A DNA stretch of 64,000 nt from Gemmobacter lanyuensis (GCF_014652355.1 NZ_BMYQ01000003.1:62001-126000), one strand, 5' to 3'. Shown: positions 35,194 through 44,263, counted from the first letter of the stretch. Translations and numbers: made by a program. Notes: a model not told the origin generated them from the sequence alone.

Positions 35194-35207
35194 TTGATTT
35201 CGATCAA
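35194..35207. promoter_or_regulatory. FNR/FnrL box 1
   Basis: TTGATTTCGATCAA is a perfect match to the FNR consensus TTGAT-N4-ATCAA. Its centre is 64 bp before the start codon of the 85-aa Cys-motif gene, suitable for class II activation with a start near 35242. Confidence 0.8.
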
Positions 35208-35264
35208 TTTGAATAAGATTGATCTGTGGCATCTGATTTGTCCGGGGACAGCAGGAGACGTGCG

Positions 35265-35522
35265 ATGGGGTTCTTTCAATGGGCGGTGCAGGGTCAAGAC
35301 ATGGCGGATGAGCCGCGTTCGGACCTGCAAAAAGACCATGCAGCGCCCGAACCGTCATCCTGTGATCGCGAAATGACGGATGCACAGATCTGGGCAATGG
35401 CCGCCTGTTTCAGCATCCCCGTGCAAGAGTTGCAAAACGATCTGGCGACGTCGCTGGATCTGCGGGAAATCTGCAAGCGCTGCCTGGTGCCCGGCCCGAT
35501 CTGCCGCTTGATCCATTTCTGA
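35265..35522 (+). CDS. Small Cys-motif protein, DUF6455-like
   Basis: 85 aa from ATG 35265, supported by AGGAG at 7-base spacing (35253-35257). A polar N-terminal half precedes a compact C-terminal motif C-K-R-C-L-V-P-G-P-I-C (CxxC-x6-C), the pattern of DUF6455 family proteins. Its promoter carries a perfect FNR box, so anaerobic or low-oxygen expression is likely. The same combination (FNR box plus a CxxC-x5-C protein) recurs in the next gene. A metal- or cluster-binding role is possible but unproven. Confidence 0.65.
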   Translation: MGFFQWAVQGQDMADEPRSDLQKDHAAPEPSSCDREMTDAQIWAMAACFSIPVQELQNDLATSLDLREICKRCLVPGPICRLIHF

Positions 35523-35580
35523 TCCCTCGGGAAAGGTCTGACGAAATTTCGTCATTTCTGCCTCGGGCCTGTCGCGGCAC

Positions 35581-35594
35581 TTGATCCGGATCAA
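35581..35594. promoter_or_regulatory. FNR/FnrL box 2
   Basis: TTGATCCGGATCAA is a second perfect FNR consensus, 74 bp (centre) before the start of the 123-aa gene. Confidence 0.8.
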
Positions 35595-35661
35595 ACGGAC
35601 GGCTCGGGGAAAGGCGTAGGCCTTGGGTCAGAAACGCAGCATGATGATCCCGGAGGCACCC

Positions 35662-36033
35662 ATGCGTGAACGTCTGCAATCCGTCTTTGCCCGCTGGCGC
35701 AGCCTGAAAGAAATCGAAGCCCTGAGCGAGCGCGACCTGAGTGACATCGGTCTGAGCCGCGCCGAGGTGATCGATTTCGTCCAGATGCCCGTCGATTCGC
35801 CGCGCCGTCTGGCCGCCATGGCCGAAATCTTCGGCCTGACCGAGGCCGAGTTGCGCGCCGAACATGAAGCCTATCTCGATCTGCTGCGTAACTGTGGCCA
35901 TTGCGGCGCGCGCCGGGCCTGCAGCGAAACACTGGCCCATGCAGATCAGGCACGCCCGGCCGATTGCGGCTTTTGCCCCAACGCCGCCGAATATGCCGCC
36001 CGTGCCGCGCTGAAGGCGCAGGCCGCGCGCTGA
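35662..36033 (+). CDS. DUF1127/DUF6455-type small Cys-rich protein
   Basis: 123 aa; GGAGG lies 5 bases before ATG 35662. The N-terminus (F-A-R-W-R-S-L-K-E-I-E-A-L-S-E-R-D-L-S-D-I-G) is DUF1127-like, as in many small alphaproteobacterial proteins with D-I-G-L-S-R. The C-terminal part holds C-G-H-C-G-A-R-R-A-C and A-D-C-G-F-C-P-N-A, five cysteines in DUF6455 spacing. It lies behind FNR box 2. Together with the preceding gene it forms a likely FnrL-regulated pair of small regulatory or metal-binding proteins. Confidence 0.82.
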   Translation: MRERLQSVFARWRSLKEIEALSERDLSDIGLSRAEVIDFVQMPVDSPRRLAAMAEIFGLTEAELRAEHEAYLDLLRNCGHCGARRACSETLAHADQARPADCGFCPNAAEYAARAALKAQAAR

Positions 36034-36089
36034 GGTGTCTTTCCTGTTGCGGCAGGCGCAGCTAGCCTGACCGCAAACAGGAGACAGCG

Positions 36090-36806
36090 ATGACCTTTCA
36101 CATTGGTGCCAAGTCCGGCGAAATTGCCGAAACCGTGCTTTTGCCGGGCGATCCCTACCGCGCGCGATGGGCGGCGCAAACCTTTCTGCAGGATGCCGTG
36201 CTGGTGAATGAGGTGCGCGGGATGCTGGGCTATACCGGCACCTGGCGCGGCCATCGCGTGACGATCCAGGGCAGTGGCATGGGCATGCCCTCGCTGTCGG
36301 TCTATGCCAACGAATTGATCCGCGATTACGGGGCGCAGACGCTGATCCGCATCGGATCGGCGGGGGGGATGCAGCCGCAGGTCAAGGTGCGCGACGTGGT
36401 TCTGGCCATGGCGGCCAGCACCGCAGGGTCGCCCTCGCGTCTGATGTTCCGCGAAATGAACTTTGCCCCCACGCCCGATTTCGGCCTGCTGCGCGCCGCG
36501 CATGAGGCGGGGCAGGCAATTGCCGCCGCGCGCGGGATCGGGCTGCATGTTGGCGGGATCTATTCTTCGGATACCTTCTATGACGAACGTCCTGATCTGA
36601 ACGAGGCGCTGCAACGGCATGGCGTGCTGGCCGTCGAGATGGAGGCGGCCGAGCTTTACATGCTTGCGGCCCGCTATCGCCGCCGCGCGCTGGCAGTGCT
36701 GACGATTTCCGACCATCTGCTGACGCACGAGGCGCTGCCCGCCGAAGACCGGGAACGCAGCTTTGGCGATATGGTCGAAATCGCGCTGACCGCTGCCTTC
36801 GCCTGA
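36090..36806 (+). CDS. deoD: Purine-nucleoside phosphorylase (DeoD type)
   Basis: 238 aa hexameric-class PNP. The phosphate site is G-S-G-M-G-M-P-S near residue 65, with R-I-G-S-A-G-G-M near 87; the substrate site V-E-M-E-A-A-E-L-Y is near 180 and the catalytic Asp is in S-D-H-L-L-T near 205. It cleaves (deoxy)nucleosides to base and (deoxy)ribose-1-phosphate. AGGAGA precedes the start. The aldo/keto reductase gene follows after 19 bp, so the two are probably co-transcribed. Confidence 0.93.
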   Translation: MTFHIGAKSGEIAETVLLPGDPYRARWAAQTFLQDAVLVNEVRGMLGYTGTWRGHRVTIQGSGMGMPSLSVYANELIRDYGAQTLIRIGSAGGMQPQVKVRDVVLAMAASTAGSPSRLMFREMNFAPTPDFGLLRAAHEAGQAIAAARGIGLHVGGIYSSDTFYDERPDLNEALQRHGVLAVEMEAAELYMLAARYRRRALAVLTISDHLLTHEALPAEDRERSFGDMVEIALTAAFA

Positions 36807-36825
36807 CACCGGGGGTTGGATCATC

Positions 36826-37806
36826 ATGCGGTATCGCACGCTCTGGCCCGGCGGGCCGCGGGTTTCGGCGCTGGGGTTCGGGGCCATGTCCTTTGGCGGG
36901 GTCTTCGGTGCGACCTCCGAGGCCGAAAGCCTTGCCTGTCTGGATGCCATGTATGAGGCGGGCATCACCTTTGTGGATACGGCCAATATCTACGGCATGG
37001 GGGTGTCGGAACAGGTCATCGGCCGTTGGCTGGCCAGCCGCCGCCCGGATGTGGTGATCGCGACCAAGGCCAGCATCATCAACGGCCCGCCGCGGGTGAT
37101 CGACAATTCCGCCGCCCATCTGCGACAAGAGCTTGAGGCCTCGCTGCGCCGTCTGGGGCGTGACCATGTGGAACTGTTCTACGTCCACCGGCGCGAGGCG
37201 GACCGTCCGCTGGAAGAGGTGATCAGCACGCTGGCCGATCTGGAGCGCGAGGGGAAGATCGGCGGCTATGGCCTGTCCGAAATCGCGCCGGAAACGCTGC
37301 GCGCGGCCCATGCGTTGCATCCCTGCCGCGCGGTGCAGAACGAATATTCGCTCTGGTCGCGGCAGCCGGAACTGGGTCTGGTGCAGGAATGTGCGCGGCT
37401 GGGGGTGGCTTTCGTGGCCTTTTCACCATTGGCGCGCGGGATGCTGGGCACTGTGCCGCTTGGGGTGGAGCAGGTGCAGGACGGGTTCCGCGCGGCCAAT
37501 CCCCGCTTCCTGGCGCCGAATTTTGCCCGGAATCTCGATCGGATCGCGGGGTTTCGCCAGCTTTGCGCCGAACGGGGGTGGAGCGTTCCGGCCGCGGCGC
37601 TCGCCTGGGTCATGCGGGGCGGGGACCATATCCACCCCATCCCCGGTACCCGCAGCGCGGCCCATCTGCGCGACTGGCTGCAGGCCCCGGCCTTCGCCCT
37701 GACGCCCGATGATGTCGCCGCCATCGAGGCGGTGCTGCCCGCAGGTTTCGCCGCTGGCGACCGCTACGGCGATCACCAGCTTTTGGGGGTGGAGCGCTAC
37801 TGCTGA
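36826..37806 (+). CDS. Aldo/keto reductase
   Basis: 326 aa (beta/alpha)8 oxidoreductase. The catalytic tetrad is visible: Asp in F-V-D-T-A-N-I-Y-G with Tyr next to it, Lys in I-A-T-K-A-S, and His in F-Y-V-H-R. The NADPH-binding tail has P-I-P-G-T-R-S near residue 272. Its closest resemblance is the general AKR13-like group acting on small aldehydes. It lies 19 bp after deoD and abuts the convergent DUF1989 gene with no spacer. Substrate unknown. Confidence 0.88.
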   Translation: MRYRTLWPGGPRVSALGFGAMSFGGVFGATSEAESLACLDAMYEAGITFVDTANIYGMGVSEQVIGRWLASRRPDVVIATKASIINGPPRVIDNSAAHLRQELEASLRRLGRDHVELFYVHRREADRPLEEVISTLADLEREGKIGGYGLSEIAPETLRAAHALHPCRAVQNEYSLWSRQPELGLVQECARLGVAFVAFSPLARGMLGTVPLGVEQVQDGFRAANPRFLAPNFARNLDRIAGFRQLCAERGWSVPAAALAWVMRGGDHIHPIPGTRSAAHLRDWLQAPAFALTPDDVAAIEAVLPAGFAAGDRYGDHQLLGVERYC

Positions 37807-38670
37807 TCAGCGCCCGTGGGTCTGGTCATAGCCGTTGCGCGCGGGGCTGGACCAGCCTGCGGGCGGGGCTTTCGGGCGGAAGACCTCCACCAGTAGCGGG
37901 TGGCAGGTGACCTTGTCGGAGGAATGTTCCGAGGAACAATCCCCGCCGGGGCAGGCGCTGAGCCCGCCGAGGAGGTCGATCTCGGCGAAGAATTCGAGGT
38001 AATCGCCGGGGCGGACGGGGCTGGCCTTCATGAAATACTGCCCCGTATCGCGGGTGAAGCCCGTGCACATGAAGACATTGAGCACGTCATGCACCACTGC
38101 CTCGGCCGCCGTCAGGCTAAGCCCGCGCGCATCGGCCAGGGCCCGCGTGAGGTTGGAATGGCAGCAGGCATGATAGTGATGCCCGTGGCTGAGCAGGTGG
38201 TGGGTATATGGATCGCAACGCGTGCCGATCACGTCATGGACCGCACCGCCGAAGGTATCGAACCCGTACCAATCCAGCGTATCCTCGGTGATGGTGGCCA
38301 TGGGCCGCAGGTTGGGATGCGAGGTCCAGAGCTGATCGCCGGTGGAGAGATGCGTGCCATGCAGTGCGCGCGTCTTGCCGGAATAGAAGCGTTCCGACAG
38401 GTCGTGGGCGTTCCAGAGGTTGAGATCGCCGACCTGCGGGCCTTCGATGCTGGTGATGCGGAAGAAATGGCCGGCGGGCACCTCGAAACAACGTCCGTCA
38501 CGCGGGGGAACGCGGGTTTCGGAGATCTTTTCCCAGCCGGTCCGGGCGGCGCGCAGGGCGGCAAGATCGGCACGCGGGAGCGTTTCGACCGGATAGCAGA
38601 TCACCGGCGCGATCGCGTGGCGGGCTGCCGCATCGGCGGGGGCGGCATGTTCGGGCTGCGTGGGCTTCAT
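37807..38670 (-). CDS. DUF1989 (urea carboxylase-associated-like) family protein
   Basis: 287 aa. The DUF1989 signatures include V-P-A-G-H-F-F-R-I near residue 64, D-L-N-L-W-N-A near 82, and F-M-C-T-G-F near 201. The cysteine/histidine-rich stretch H-G-H-H-Y-H-A-C-C-H is a probable metal site. Family members appear with urea/allophanate or aminomethyl transferase systems, but no urea carboxylase is nearby here. It ends directly against the aldo/keto reductase stop. Role undetermined. Confidence 0.82.
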   Translation of the reverse strand: MKPTQPEHAAPADAAARHAIAPVICYPVETLPRADLAALRAARTGWEKISETRVPPRDGRCFEVPAGHFFRITSIEGPQVGDLNLWNAHDLSERFYSGKTRALHGTHLSTGDQLWTSHPNLRPMATITEDTLDWYGFDTFGGAVHDVIGTRCDPYTHHLLSHGHHYHACCHSNLTRALADARGLSLTAAEAVVHDVLNVFMCTGFTRDTGQYFMKASPVRPGDYLEFFAEIDLLGGLSACPGGDCSSEHSSDKVTCHPLLVEVFRPKAPPAGWSSPARNGYDQTHGR

Positions 38671-38732
38671 CTGGGCCTTCCTGTTGGATTTTTTGCCAGA
38701 CTGGGGCGGGGGCGCGGGAAGGTCAACGGGGG

Positions 38733-38797
38733 AGGGGCGCTGCCCCTCTTGGGCCTGCGGCCCAATTCACCCCGGGATATTTTGGGACAGAAAATGG
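38733..38797 (+). repeat. Dispersed intergenic repeat, copy B
   Basis: AGGGGC-GCT-GCCCCT hairpin, GGGCC-TGC-GGCCC stem (38751-38763), then AATTCACCCCGGGATATTTT and GGGACAGAAAATGG. The three-part layout matches copies A, C and D. Confidence 0.88.
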
Positions 38798-38798
38798 A

Positions 38799-38990
38799 TC
38801 AGGATTTGCGCAGGCAATGACGGGGCGGGCGTCCTGCATCAGGAGTTTCGGCGCCACAGGCGGCGCAGCGCCAGAGCCCGCGGGCGCGATTCTGCCGCCA
38901 GAGGCACTGACGTGTCAGGGTGGAGCCGCGGCGCGAGAGCCAGAGGTAGAGCAGCACCGCGAGGGCGAGCAGGGGGAGCAGCAGGAGCAT
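38799..38990 (-). CDS. Small membrane protein with a zinc-ribbon-like Cys motif
   Basis: 63 aa. An N-terminal hydrophobic helix (L-L-L-L-P-L-L-A-L-A-V-L-L-Y-L-W-L) is followed by S-R-R-G-S-T-L-T-R-Q-C-L-W-R and L-W-R-C-A-A-C-G-A-E-T, then a C-terminal C near H-C-L-R. The W-R-C-A-A-C-G and P-P-R-H-C spacing suggests a small zinc ribbon. It starts divergently from corA and its stop lies just beyond repeat copy B. The ribosome site is weak (AAGG), so it remains a moderate call. Confidence 0.55.
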   Translation of the reverse strand: MLLLLPLLALAVLLYLWLSRRGSTLTRQCLWRQNRARGLWRCAACGAETPDAGRPPRHCLRKS

Positions 38991-39078
38991 CGGTCGGGCC
39001 TTGCGTGGGCGGGGTACGGGGATGCTTGCCCGGGCGCGGCGAAACTGTCAAACCCGTCGGGAATGGTGGGGGAATGTG

Positions 39079-40404
39079 ATGCACCTCGACTCGATCCATG
39101 AGCTGCTGCGCAAACAGAAAATGATCGAGGGGATGGTGCGCAGCCAGAGCTCCCCGGCTTCGGACGACCGGCAGGCGCTGGTCGAGGCGGTGGTGCAGCG
39201 CCAGCATCTGGCCGAGCTGGAGGCATTTCTGGCGCGAATGCCGGTATCCGAGATTGCGTCCCTGCTGGAGGGGCTGCCAGCGGAGGAGGCGCAACTTTTG
39301 TGGCAGCGCGTGCCCGAATCGCGTGCAAGCGATGTGGTTTGGGAGGTCTCGGACGCGCGGCGGGAGGAGCTTTTGGGGGTGCGGGCGCTGCGGGGGCAGG
39401 AGAATCGTATCAATGCCTTCGAGCTGGAGGGGGGGCGTATCCGGCAGCGGCCCATCACCTCGCGCCGGGATTTGCAGGGGCTGGTGCCGGTCTGGATCGA
39501 TCTGGTGCGGGCAACGCCCGCCGAGCGCGCCTATGTGGGCGAGCATTTCGGCGTGCCGCTGCCCGATCCGGGCGAGGAGACGGATCTGGAGGTCTCCTCG
39601 CGCTTTCAGCTGGAGGAGAGCGGGGCGATCCATCTGCATTCGAACTTCCTGCTCGACCGGGTGGGGGGGGATGCGCGCAGCGTGCCGGTGGCCTTTGTCC
39701 TGAAGGACGGGGTGCTGTTTTCGCTGCGGAACGAAGAGCTTCCCGTCTTTCGGTTGCAGCGGCGGCGGGTTGCGGCGCTGCCGGGCCACGCGGGCAATGC
39801 CCATGACCTGCTGCTGAACCTTTATGGCGCGGATGTCGAATATTCGGCCGATTCGCTGGAGGATATCTACAAGACGCTGAGCCGGGTCGGCCGTCATGTG
39901 CTGAGCGAGACAATGACCGACAAGGAAGCAGCGAGCGTTCTGGCCGATATTGCCGAGGAAGAGGATCTGAACGGCCGCATCCGCGCCAATATCATGGACA
40001 GCCAGCGCGCCCTGGCCTTTCTGATGCAGGCGCGGGTGTTGGACAAGGATCAGGTCACGACCGCCAAGCAGGTCTTGCGCAACATCGAGAGCCTGAACAG
40101 CCACACCGCCTTTCTCTTCGACAAGATCAACTTCCTGATGGATGCGACCATCGGCTTCATCAACATCAACCAGAACCAGCGCGTGTCGCAGCTGACGGTG
40201 CTGAGCGTGGTCTTCATGCCGGTCAATATTCTGGCCGGGATGGGGGGGATGTCGGAATTCACCATGATGACCGATGGAATCCCCTGGCCCGTTGCCTATG
40301 GCGCCTTCGGGGTGGCGGCCGCGCTTTTGGGGGGCATGACCTATATCGGCCTGCGCTGGCAAGAGGCGCGCAAGCTGCGCCGCCGTGGTGGCGCCAAGGG
40401 CTGA
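39079..40404 (+). CDS. MgtE_N-CorA fusion magnesium transporter-like protein
   Basis: 441 aa. Residues 35-100 read as an MgtE N-domain (H-L-A-E-L-E-A-F-L-A-R-M-P-V-S-E-I-A-S and L-L-E-G-L-P-A-E-E-A). The remainder is CorA-like, with a long helical stalk and two C-terminal helices. The pore-loop signature is G-M-G-G-M-S-E-F (residues 387-394) rather than the classical Y-G-M-N. The protein probably mediates divalent cation flux gated by the N-terminal sensor. ATG 39079 is preceded by GGGGGA; the frame upstream is rejected. A hairpin follows the stop. Confidence 0.85.
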   Translation: MHLDSIHELLRKQKMIEGMVRSQSSPASDDRQALVEAVVQRQHLAELEAFLARMPVSEIASLLEGLPAEEAQLLWQRVPESRASDVVWEVSDARREELLGVRALRGQENRINAFELEGGRIRQRPITSRRDLQGLVPVWIDLVRATPAERAYVGEHFGVPLPDPGEETDLEVSSRFQLEESGAIHLHSNFLLDRVGGDARSVPVAFVLKDGVLFSLRNEELPVFRLQRRRVAALPGHAGNAHDLLLNLYGADVEYSADSLEDIYKTLSRVGRHVLSETMTDKEAASVLADIAEEEDLNGRIRANIMDSQRALAFLMQARVLDKDQVTTAKQVLRNIESLNSHTAFLFDKINFLMDATIGFININQNQRVSQLTVLSVVFMPVNILAGMGGMSEFTMMTDGIPWPVAYGAFGVAAALLGGMTYIGLRWQEARKLRRRGGAKG

Positions 40405-40412
40405 CATGCAAA

Positions 40413-40438
40413 CACCCGCGCCGGTTGGGGCGCGGGTG
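40413..40438. terminator. Convergent hairpin between the CorA-like gene and sdhB
   Basis: CACCCGCGCC (40413-40422) pairs with GGCGCGGGTG (40429-40438), a 10-bp perfect stem with a 6-nt loop. No long T-run on either strand, so termination strength is uncertain. Confidence 0.65.
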
Positions 40439-40460
40439 CTGGCAGGGCCGGATGCTGCGA

Positions 40461-41237
40461 TCAGATCGCGCGTTCCAGCATCATCTTCTTGATTTCGGCA
40501 ATCGCCTTGGCCGGGTTCAGACCCTTGGGGCAGGTCTTGGCGCAGTTCATGATCGTGTGGCAGCGATAGAGCTTGAAGGGGTCTTCAAGGTTGTCCAGAC
40601 GCTCACCCGTGGCCTCATCGCGGCTGTCGATGATCCAGCGATAGGCATGGAGCAGCGCGGCCGGGCCGAGGTATTTGTCGCCATTCCACCAGTAGCTGGG
40701 GCAGGAGGTCGAGCAGCTGGCGCACATCACGCATTCATAAAGCCCGTCGAGCTTCTTGCGATCATCGATCGACTGGCGCCATTCCTTGGCGGGGCGATTG
40801 GTCTTGGTTTCCAGCCAGGGCATGATCGAGGCATGCTGGGCATAGAAATGCGTCAGATCCGGGATCAGGTCCTTGATGACCGGCATATGCGGCAGCGGAT
40901 AGATGCGGACGTCGCCCTTGATCTCATCCAGACCATAGATGCAGGCCAGCGTGTTGATGCCGTCGATGTTCATCGCGCAGCTGCCGCAGATGCCTTCGCG
41001 GCAGGACCGGCGGAAGGTCAGCGTCGGATCGATTTCATTCTTGATCTTGATCAGTGCGTCCAGAACCATCGGGCCGCACTTGTCCATATCGATGAAATAG
41101 GTATCGACCCGCGGGTTTTCGCCGTCATCGGGGTTCCAGCGGTAGATCTGGAACTTGCGGACGTTCTTGCCCTCGGGCTTGGGCCAGGTCTTGCCGGTGC
41201 GGACCTTGGAGTTCTTGGGCAGGGTGAGCTGGACCAT
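40461..41237 (-). CDS. sdhB: Succinate dehydrogenase iron-sulfur subunit
   Basis: 258 aa. The three Fe-S centres are visible: 2Fe-2[10 protein letters not shown] near residues 73-81, 4Fe-4S C-V-M-C-A-S-C near 166-172, and 3Fe-4S in C-H-T-I-M-N-C with C-P-K-G near 225-235. It carries electrons from SdhA to ubiquinone. It is the last gene of the sdh operon, 3 bp after a small lipoprotein gene. Confidence 0.97.
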   Translation of the reverse strand: MVQLTLPKNSKVRTGKTWPKPEGKNVRKFQIYRWNPDDGENPRVDTYFIDMDKCGPMVLDALIKIKNEIDPTLTFRRSCREGICGSCAMNIDGINTLACIYGLDEIKGDVRIYPLPHMPVIKDLIPDLTHFYAQHASIMPWLETKTNRPAKEWRQSIDDRKKLDGLYECVMCASCSTSCPSYWWNGDKYLGPAALLHAYRWIIDSRDEATGERLDNLEDPFKLYRCHTIMNCAKTCPKGLNPAKAIAEIKKMMLERAI

Positions 41238-41240
41238 TGG

Positions 41241-41546
41241 CTAGCCTTTCCAATCTGAACGGGAGTAGAGCGGCTGCGACGGCAGCTGCCCGGATTTCTG
41301 ATAGACGCAAGAATCGTAAACCGCGGAAGGGTCACGACCCTGGATATAGTCGGACGAGATCTCGATCTCGAATTTACTGGCCGTCCGCCCGGCGCTGGTC
41401 ATGCCCAGCCCCACCTCGCCGCGCGGATGCACGGCAAGCCGCGCCCGTTCGAAACAGGTGCGCTCGGCAGAGTCGCGGCTGACGGGGCCACAGGCGGTCA
41501 GCGCCAGAAGGCCGGAAAGCGCAAACAGGGCGGCGGCGGATTTCAT
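41241..41546 (-). CDS. Small lipoprotein in the sdh operon
   Basis: 101 aa with a lipoprotein signal peptide (M-K-S-A-A-A-L-F-A-L-S-G-L-L-A-L-T-A-C, lipobox L-T-A-C). The mature part contains G-R-T-A-S-K-F-E-I-E-I-S-S-D-Y-I-Q-G-R-D-P and two further cysteines (T-C-F-E-R and S-C-V-Y-Q). It is 2 bp from the preceding lipoprotein gene and 3 bp from sdhB, so it is part of the sdh transcript. Start 41546 gives the clean lipoprotein signal; the longer frame to 41711 overlaps the preceding gene and is rejected. Function unknown. Confidence 0.8.
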   Translation of the reverse strand: MKSAAALFALSGLLALTACGPVSRDSAERTCFERARLAVHPRGEVGLGMTSAGRTASKFEIEISSDYIQGRDPSAVYDSCVYQKSGQLPSQPLYSRSDWKG

Positions 41547-41548
41547 GG

Positions 41549-41875
41549 TCAGCCCCCAAGCGGACCGATGCCGCGCGCGCGCATGCAGGCCCCGGTGCCG
41601 GGGCGTTGCACGATGGTCACGACATTCTGCACCGTCAGCGTCCCGGCGCGCACCCCCAAGTCGCGGGCCAGCGCCCGGCGTTCCTCGATCGAGGCATTGG
41701 AGAGCACGCAATCCGCCGCGGCTTCGGCCTGGGGGGCGGGCATGTAGTTCTGCATCACCGGAACCACGACCGAACGGGCCGCGCGGTCGGTGACATTGTC
41801 CGCCATGGTCTGCGGCGAACAGGCCGCCGCAAACAGCAGAAGAAGGGCAGGGGTGGCAGGGCGCAGGAAGGTCAT
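41549..41875 (-). CDS. Small lipoprotein in the sdh operon (upstream of the pair)
   Basis: 108 aa. A signal peptide with lipobox F-A-A-A-C (Cys near residue 19) precedes a helical mature domain with A-A-D-C-V-L-S-N-A-S-I-E-E-R near 54-67 and a C-terminal C-M-R-A-R-G-I. Its stop is 2 bp before the next lipoprotein start. It follows sdhA after a 193-bp gap that contains no further gene. Conserved position inside sdh suggests a shared transcript; the role is unknown. Confidence 0.8.
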   Translation of the reverse strand: MTFLRPATPALLLLFAAACSPQTMADNVTDRAARSVVVPVMQNYMPAPQAEAAADCVLSNASIEERRALARDLGVRAGTLTVQNVVTIVQRPGTGACMRARGIGPLGG

Positions 41876-42068
41876 GATCCGCTCATTTCCGTCAGAGGTT
41901 GCAGATGCCTGACCTTATCCCCAGCCCGCGCCGGGGTGCGACCCACCGTGACCGGTGCCGCCTTGGGGGCGGCAAGAACCTGCCGGGCCCTGCCTGCCCG
42001 CATGCCGCCACGGGCCGACCTGCGGGGCAGGCCGGGCGTGACAGGGCAAGGGGCGGCAGAGACCTGCA

Positions 42069-43871
42069 TCAGAACTTCCGCTCGGCCGGGGCGATCTTCT
42101 TGAGGCTGATGCCCCCTTCCGCTTCCGGTGTGAGCGGATCGGTATGCACGGCGCGGTAGCCCAGTTTCACCTGCGCGCCATCGACCCACGCCAGCGAATG
42201 CTTGCGCCAGTTCACGTCGTCGCGCTGCGGGAAATCTTCGTGCGCATGGGCGCCGCGGCTTTCGGTGCGGGCATGGGCGCCGTAGATCGTGGCAAGCGCG
42301 TTGGCCATCAGGTTCGTAAGCTCCAGCGTCTCCATCAGGTCGCTGTTCCACACGAGGCTGCGGTCGGTGACCTTCAGATCGCCCATCTTGCCGGCGATGG
42401 CGGTCATCTTCACTTCGCCTTCGCCCAGCGTCTTTTCGGTGCGGAAGACGGCGGCGTCGGATTGCATCGTCTTCTGCATCTCAAGGCGCAGGTCGGCCGT
42501 CGGGATTGCGCCATTGGCATGACGCAGACCATCGAAGCGCGACAGAGCGCGGTCGACTTCGGTCGTGTTGACCGGGACATTGCGCTCTTTCGGATCAACG
42601 ATCTGGCCCGCGCGGATCGCCGCCGCACGCCCGAAGACCACGAGGTCGATGAGCGAGTTCGACCCCAGACGGTTTGCCCCGTGAACGCTGGCGCAACCGG
42701 CCTCACCCACGGCCATGAGGCCCGGGAAGACGGCATCGGGGTTGTCGGCGGTGGGGTTCAGAACCTCACCCCAATAGTTCGTCGGGATGCCGCCCATGTT
42801 GTAGTGGACGGTCGGCAGCACCGGGATCGGCTCTTTCGTAAGGTCCACACCGGCAAAGATGCGGGCCGATTCCGAAATGCCGGGCAGGCGCAGTTCCAGC
42901 GTTTCCTTGGGCAGGTGGTTCAGGTGCAGGTGGATATGATCGCCCTGGGCGCCCACGCCGCGCCCTTCGCGGATTTCCATCGTCATGCAGCGCGACACAT
43001 AGTCCCGCGGTGCCAGATCCTTGTAATGGGGCGCATAGCGTTCCATGAACCGTTCGCCATTGGCGTTGGTCAGATAGCCGCCTTCGCCGCGGGCGCCTTC
43101 GGTGATCAGGCAGCCCGAACCATAGATGCCGGTCGGGTGGAACTGCACGAATTCCATGTCCTGCAGCGGCAGACCCGCGCGGGCCACCATGCCGCCGCCG
43201 TCGCCGGTGCAGGTATGGGCCGAGGTCGCGCTGAAATAGGCCCGGCCATAGCCGCCGGTCGCCAGAACCGTCATCTTCGCGTTGAAGACGTGGATGGTGC
43301 CGTCATCCAGCTTCCATGCCACCACGCCGGTGCAGCGGCCATCGGTGATGATCAGGTCGATCGCGAAATATTCGATGAAGAATTCCGCGTTGTTCTTGAG
43401 GCTTTGGCCATAAAGCGTGTGCAGGATGGCGTGGCCGGTGCGGTCGGCGGCGGCGCAGGTGCGCTGCACCGGTGGGCCTTCGCCAAATTCGGTGGTATGG
43501 CCGCCGAAGGGGCGCTGATAGATCTTGCCCTCTTCCGTGCGCGAGAAGGGTACGCCGTAGTGGTCCAGCTCATAGACCGCCTTGGGGGCTTCGCGGGCGA
43601 GGTATTCCATCGCGTCCGTATCGCCCAGCCAGTCCGACCCCTTGACGGTGTCATACATGTGCCACTGCCAGTTGTCGGGGCCCATATTGGCCAGGCTGGC
43701 CGCGATGCCGCCTTGGGCGGCCACGGTATGCGACCGCGTCGGGAAGACCTTGGTCACACAGGCGGTGCGAAGGCCCTGTTCGGCCATGCCGAGGGTGGCG
43801 CGCAGACCCGCGCCGCCTGCACCGACGACCACGACGTCATAGTCGTGAACTTCATACGGATAAGCAGTCAT
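42069..43871 (-). CDS. sdhA: Succinate dehydrogenase flavoprotein subunit
   Basis: 600 aa. FAD-binding [10 protein letters not shown] near residues 15-24, covalent-flavin His in S-H-T-V-A-A-Q-G-G near 47-55, and catalytic-site H-P-T-G near 245 and G-E-x-A/C near 390. It oxidises succinate to fumarate. It lies 10 bp after sdhD. The downstream 193-bp gap before the lipoproteins carries no further gene. Confidence 0.97.
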   Translation of the reverse strand: MTAYPYEVHDYDVVVVGAGGAGLRATLGMAEQGLRTACVTKVFPTRSHTVAAQGGIAASLANMGPDNWQWHMYDTVKGSDWLGDTDAMEYLAREAPKAVYELDHYGVPFSRTEEGKIYQRPFGGHTTEFGEGPPVQRTCAAADRTGHAILHTLYGQSLKNNAEFFIEYFAIDLIITDGRCTGVVAWKLDDGTIHVFNAKMTVLATGGYGRAYFSATSAHTCTGDGGGMVARAGLPLQDMEFVQFHPTGIYGSGCLITEGARGEGGYLTNANGERFMERYAPHYKDLAPRDYVSRCMTMEIREGRGVGAQGDHIHLHLNHLPKETLELRLPGISESARIFAGVDLTKEPIPVLPTVHYNMGGIPTNYWGEVLNPTADNPDAVFPGLMAVGEAGCASVHGANRLGSNSLIDLVVFGRAAAIRAGQIVDPKERNVPVNTTEVDRALSRFDGLRHANGAIPTADLRLEMQKTMQSDAAVFRTEKTLGEGEVKMTAIAGKMGDLKVTDRSLVWNSDLMETLELTNLMANALATIYGAHARTESRGAHAHEDFPQRDDVNWRKHSLAWVDGAQVKLGYRAVHTDPLTPEAEGGISLKKIAPAERKF

Positions 43872-43881
43872 AGTCAGCCTC

Positions 43882-44253
43882 TCAGAGCGCGATCTTCGCC
43901 AGGGCGTAGAAGGCCACGGCGGTCACGGCATAGGAAATCGAAATTGCCAGCATGATCAGGCCCTTCTTCACGCTGCCGCGTGCGTAGTCCTCGATCATCA
44001 TCTGCGCGCCCTTGGCGAAGTGGCGCATGCCCACGAAGACGACCAGCCCGGTCAGGATCGCGGGGAAGGGGCGGGCGAAGGTCGCCACCACATCGGCATG
44101 GCCTTTGCCAAGCGCAGAGCCGAAGATATAGACCCAGACCGGGATCATGAAGGCGAGGCCCACGGCCGAAACCTGCATGAACCAGTGATGTTCCGTGCCG
44201 GTGCCCGAGGCACCCTTGCCGATGGCGCGCTTGCGGTCGGTCAGATAGCGCAT
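43882..44253 (-). CDS. sdhD: Succinate dehydrogenase membrane anchor subunit D
   Basis: 123 aa with three transmembrane helices (about residues 27-47, 60-80, 95-118). The second helix region carries V-V-F-V-G-M-R-H near 71-78, the haem-proximal His, followed by M-I-E-D-Y, a quinone-site element typical of alphaproteobacterial SdhD. It is 10 bp after sdhC and 10 bp before sdhA. Confidence 0.93.
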   Translation of the reverse strand: MRYLTDRKRAIGKGASGTGTEHHWFMQVSAVGLAFMIPVWVYIFGSALGKGHADVVATFARPFPAILTGLVVFVGMRHFAKGAQMMIEDYARGSVKKGLIMLAISISYAVTAVAFYALAKIAL

Positions 44254-44263
44254 CGAAGCCTCC

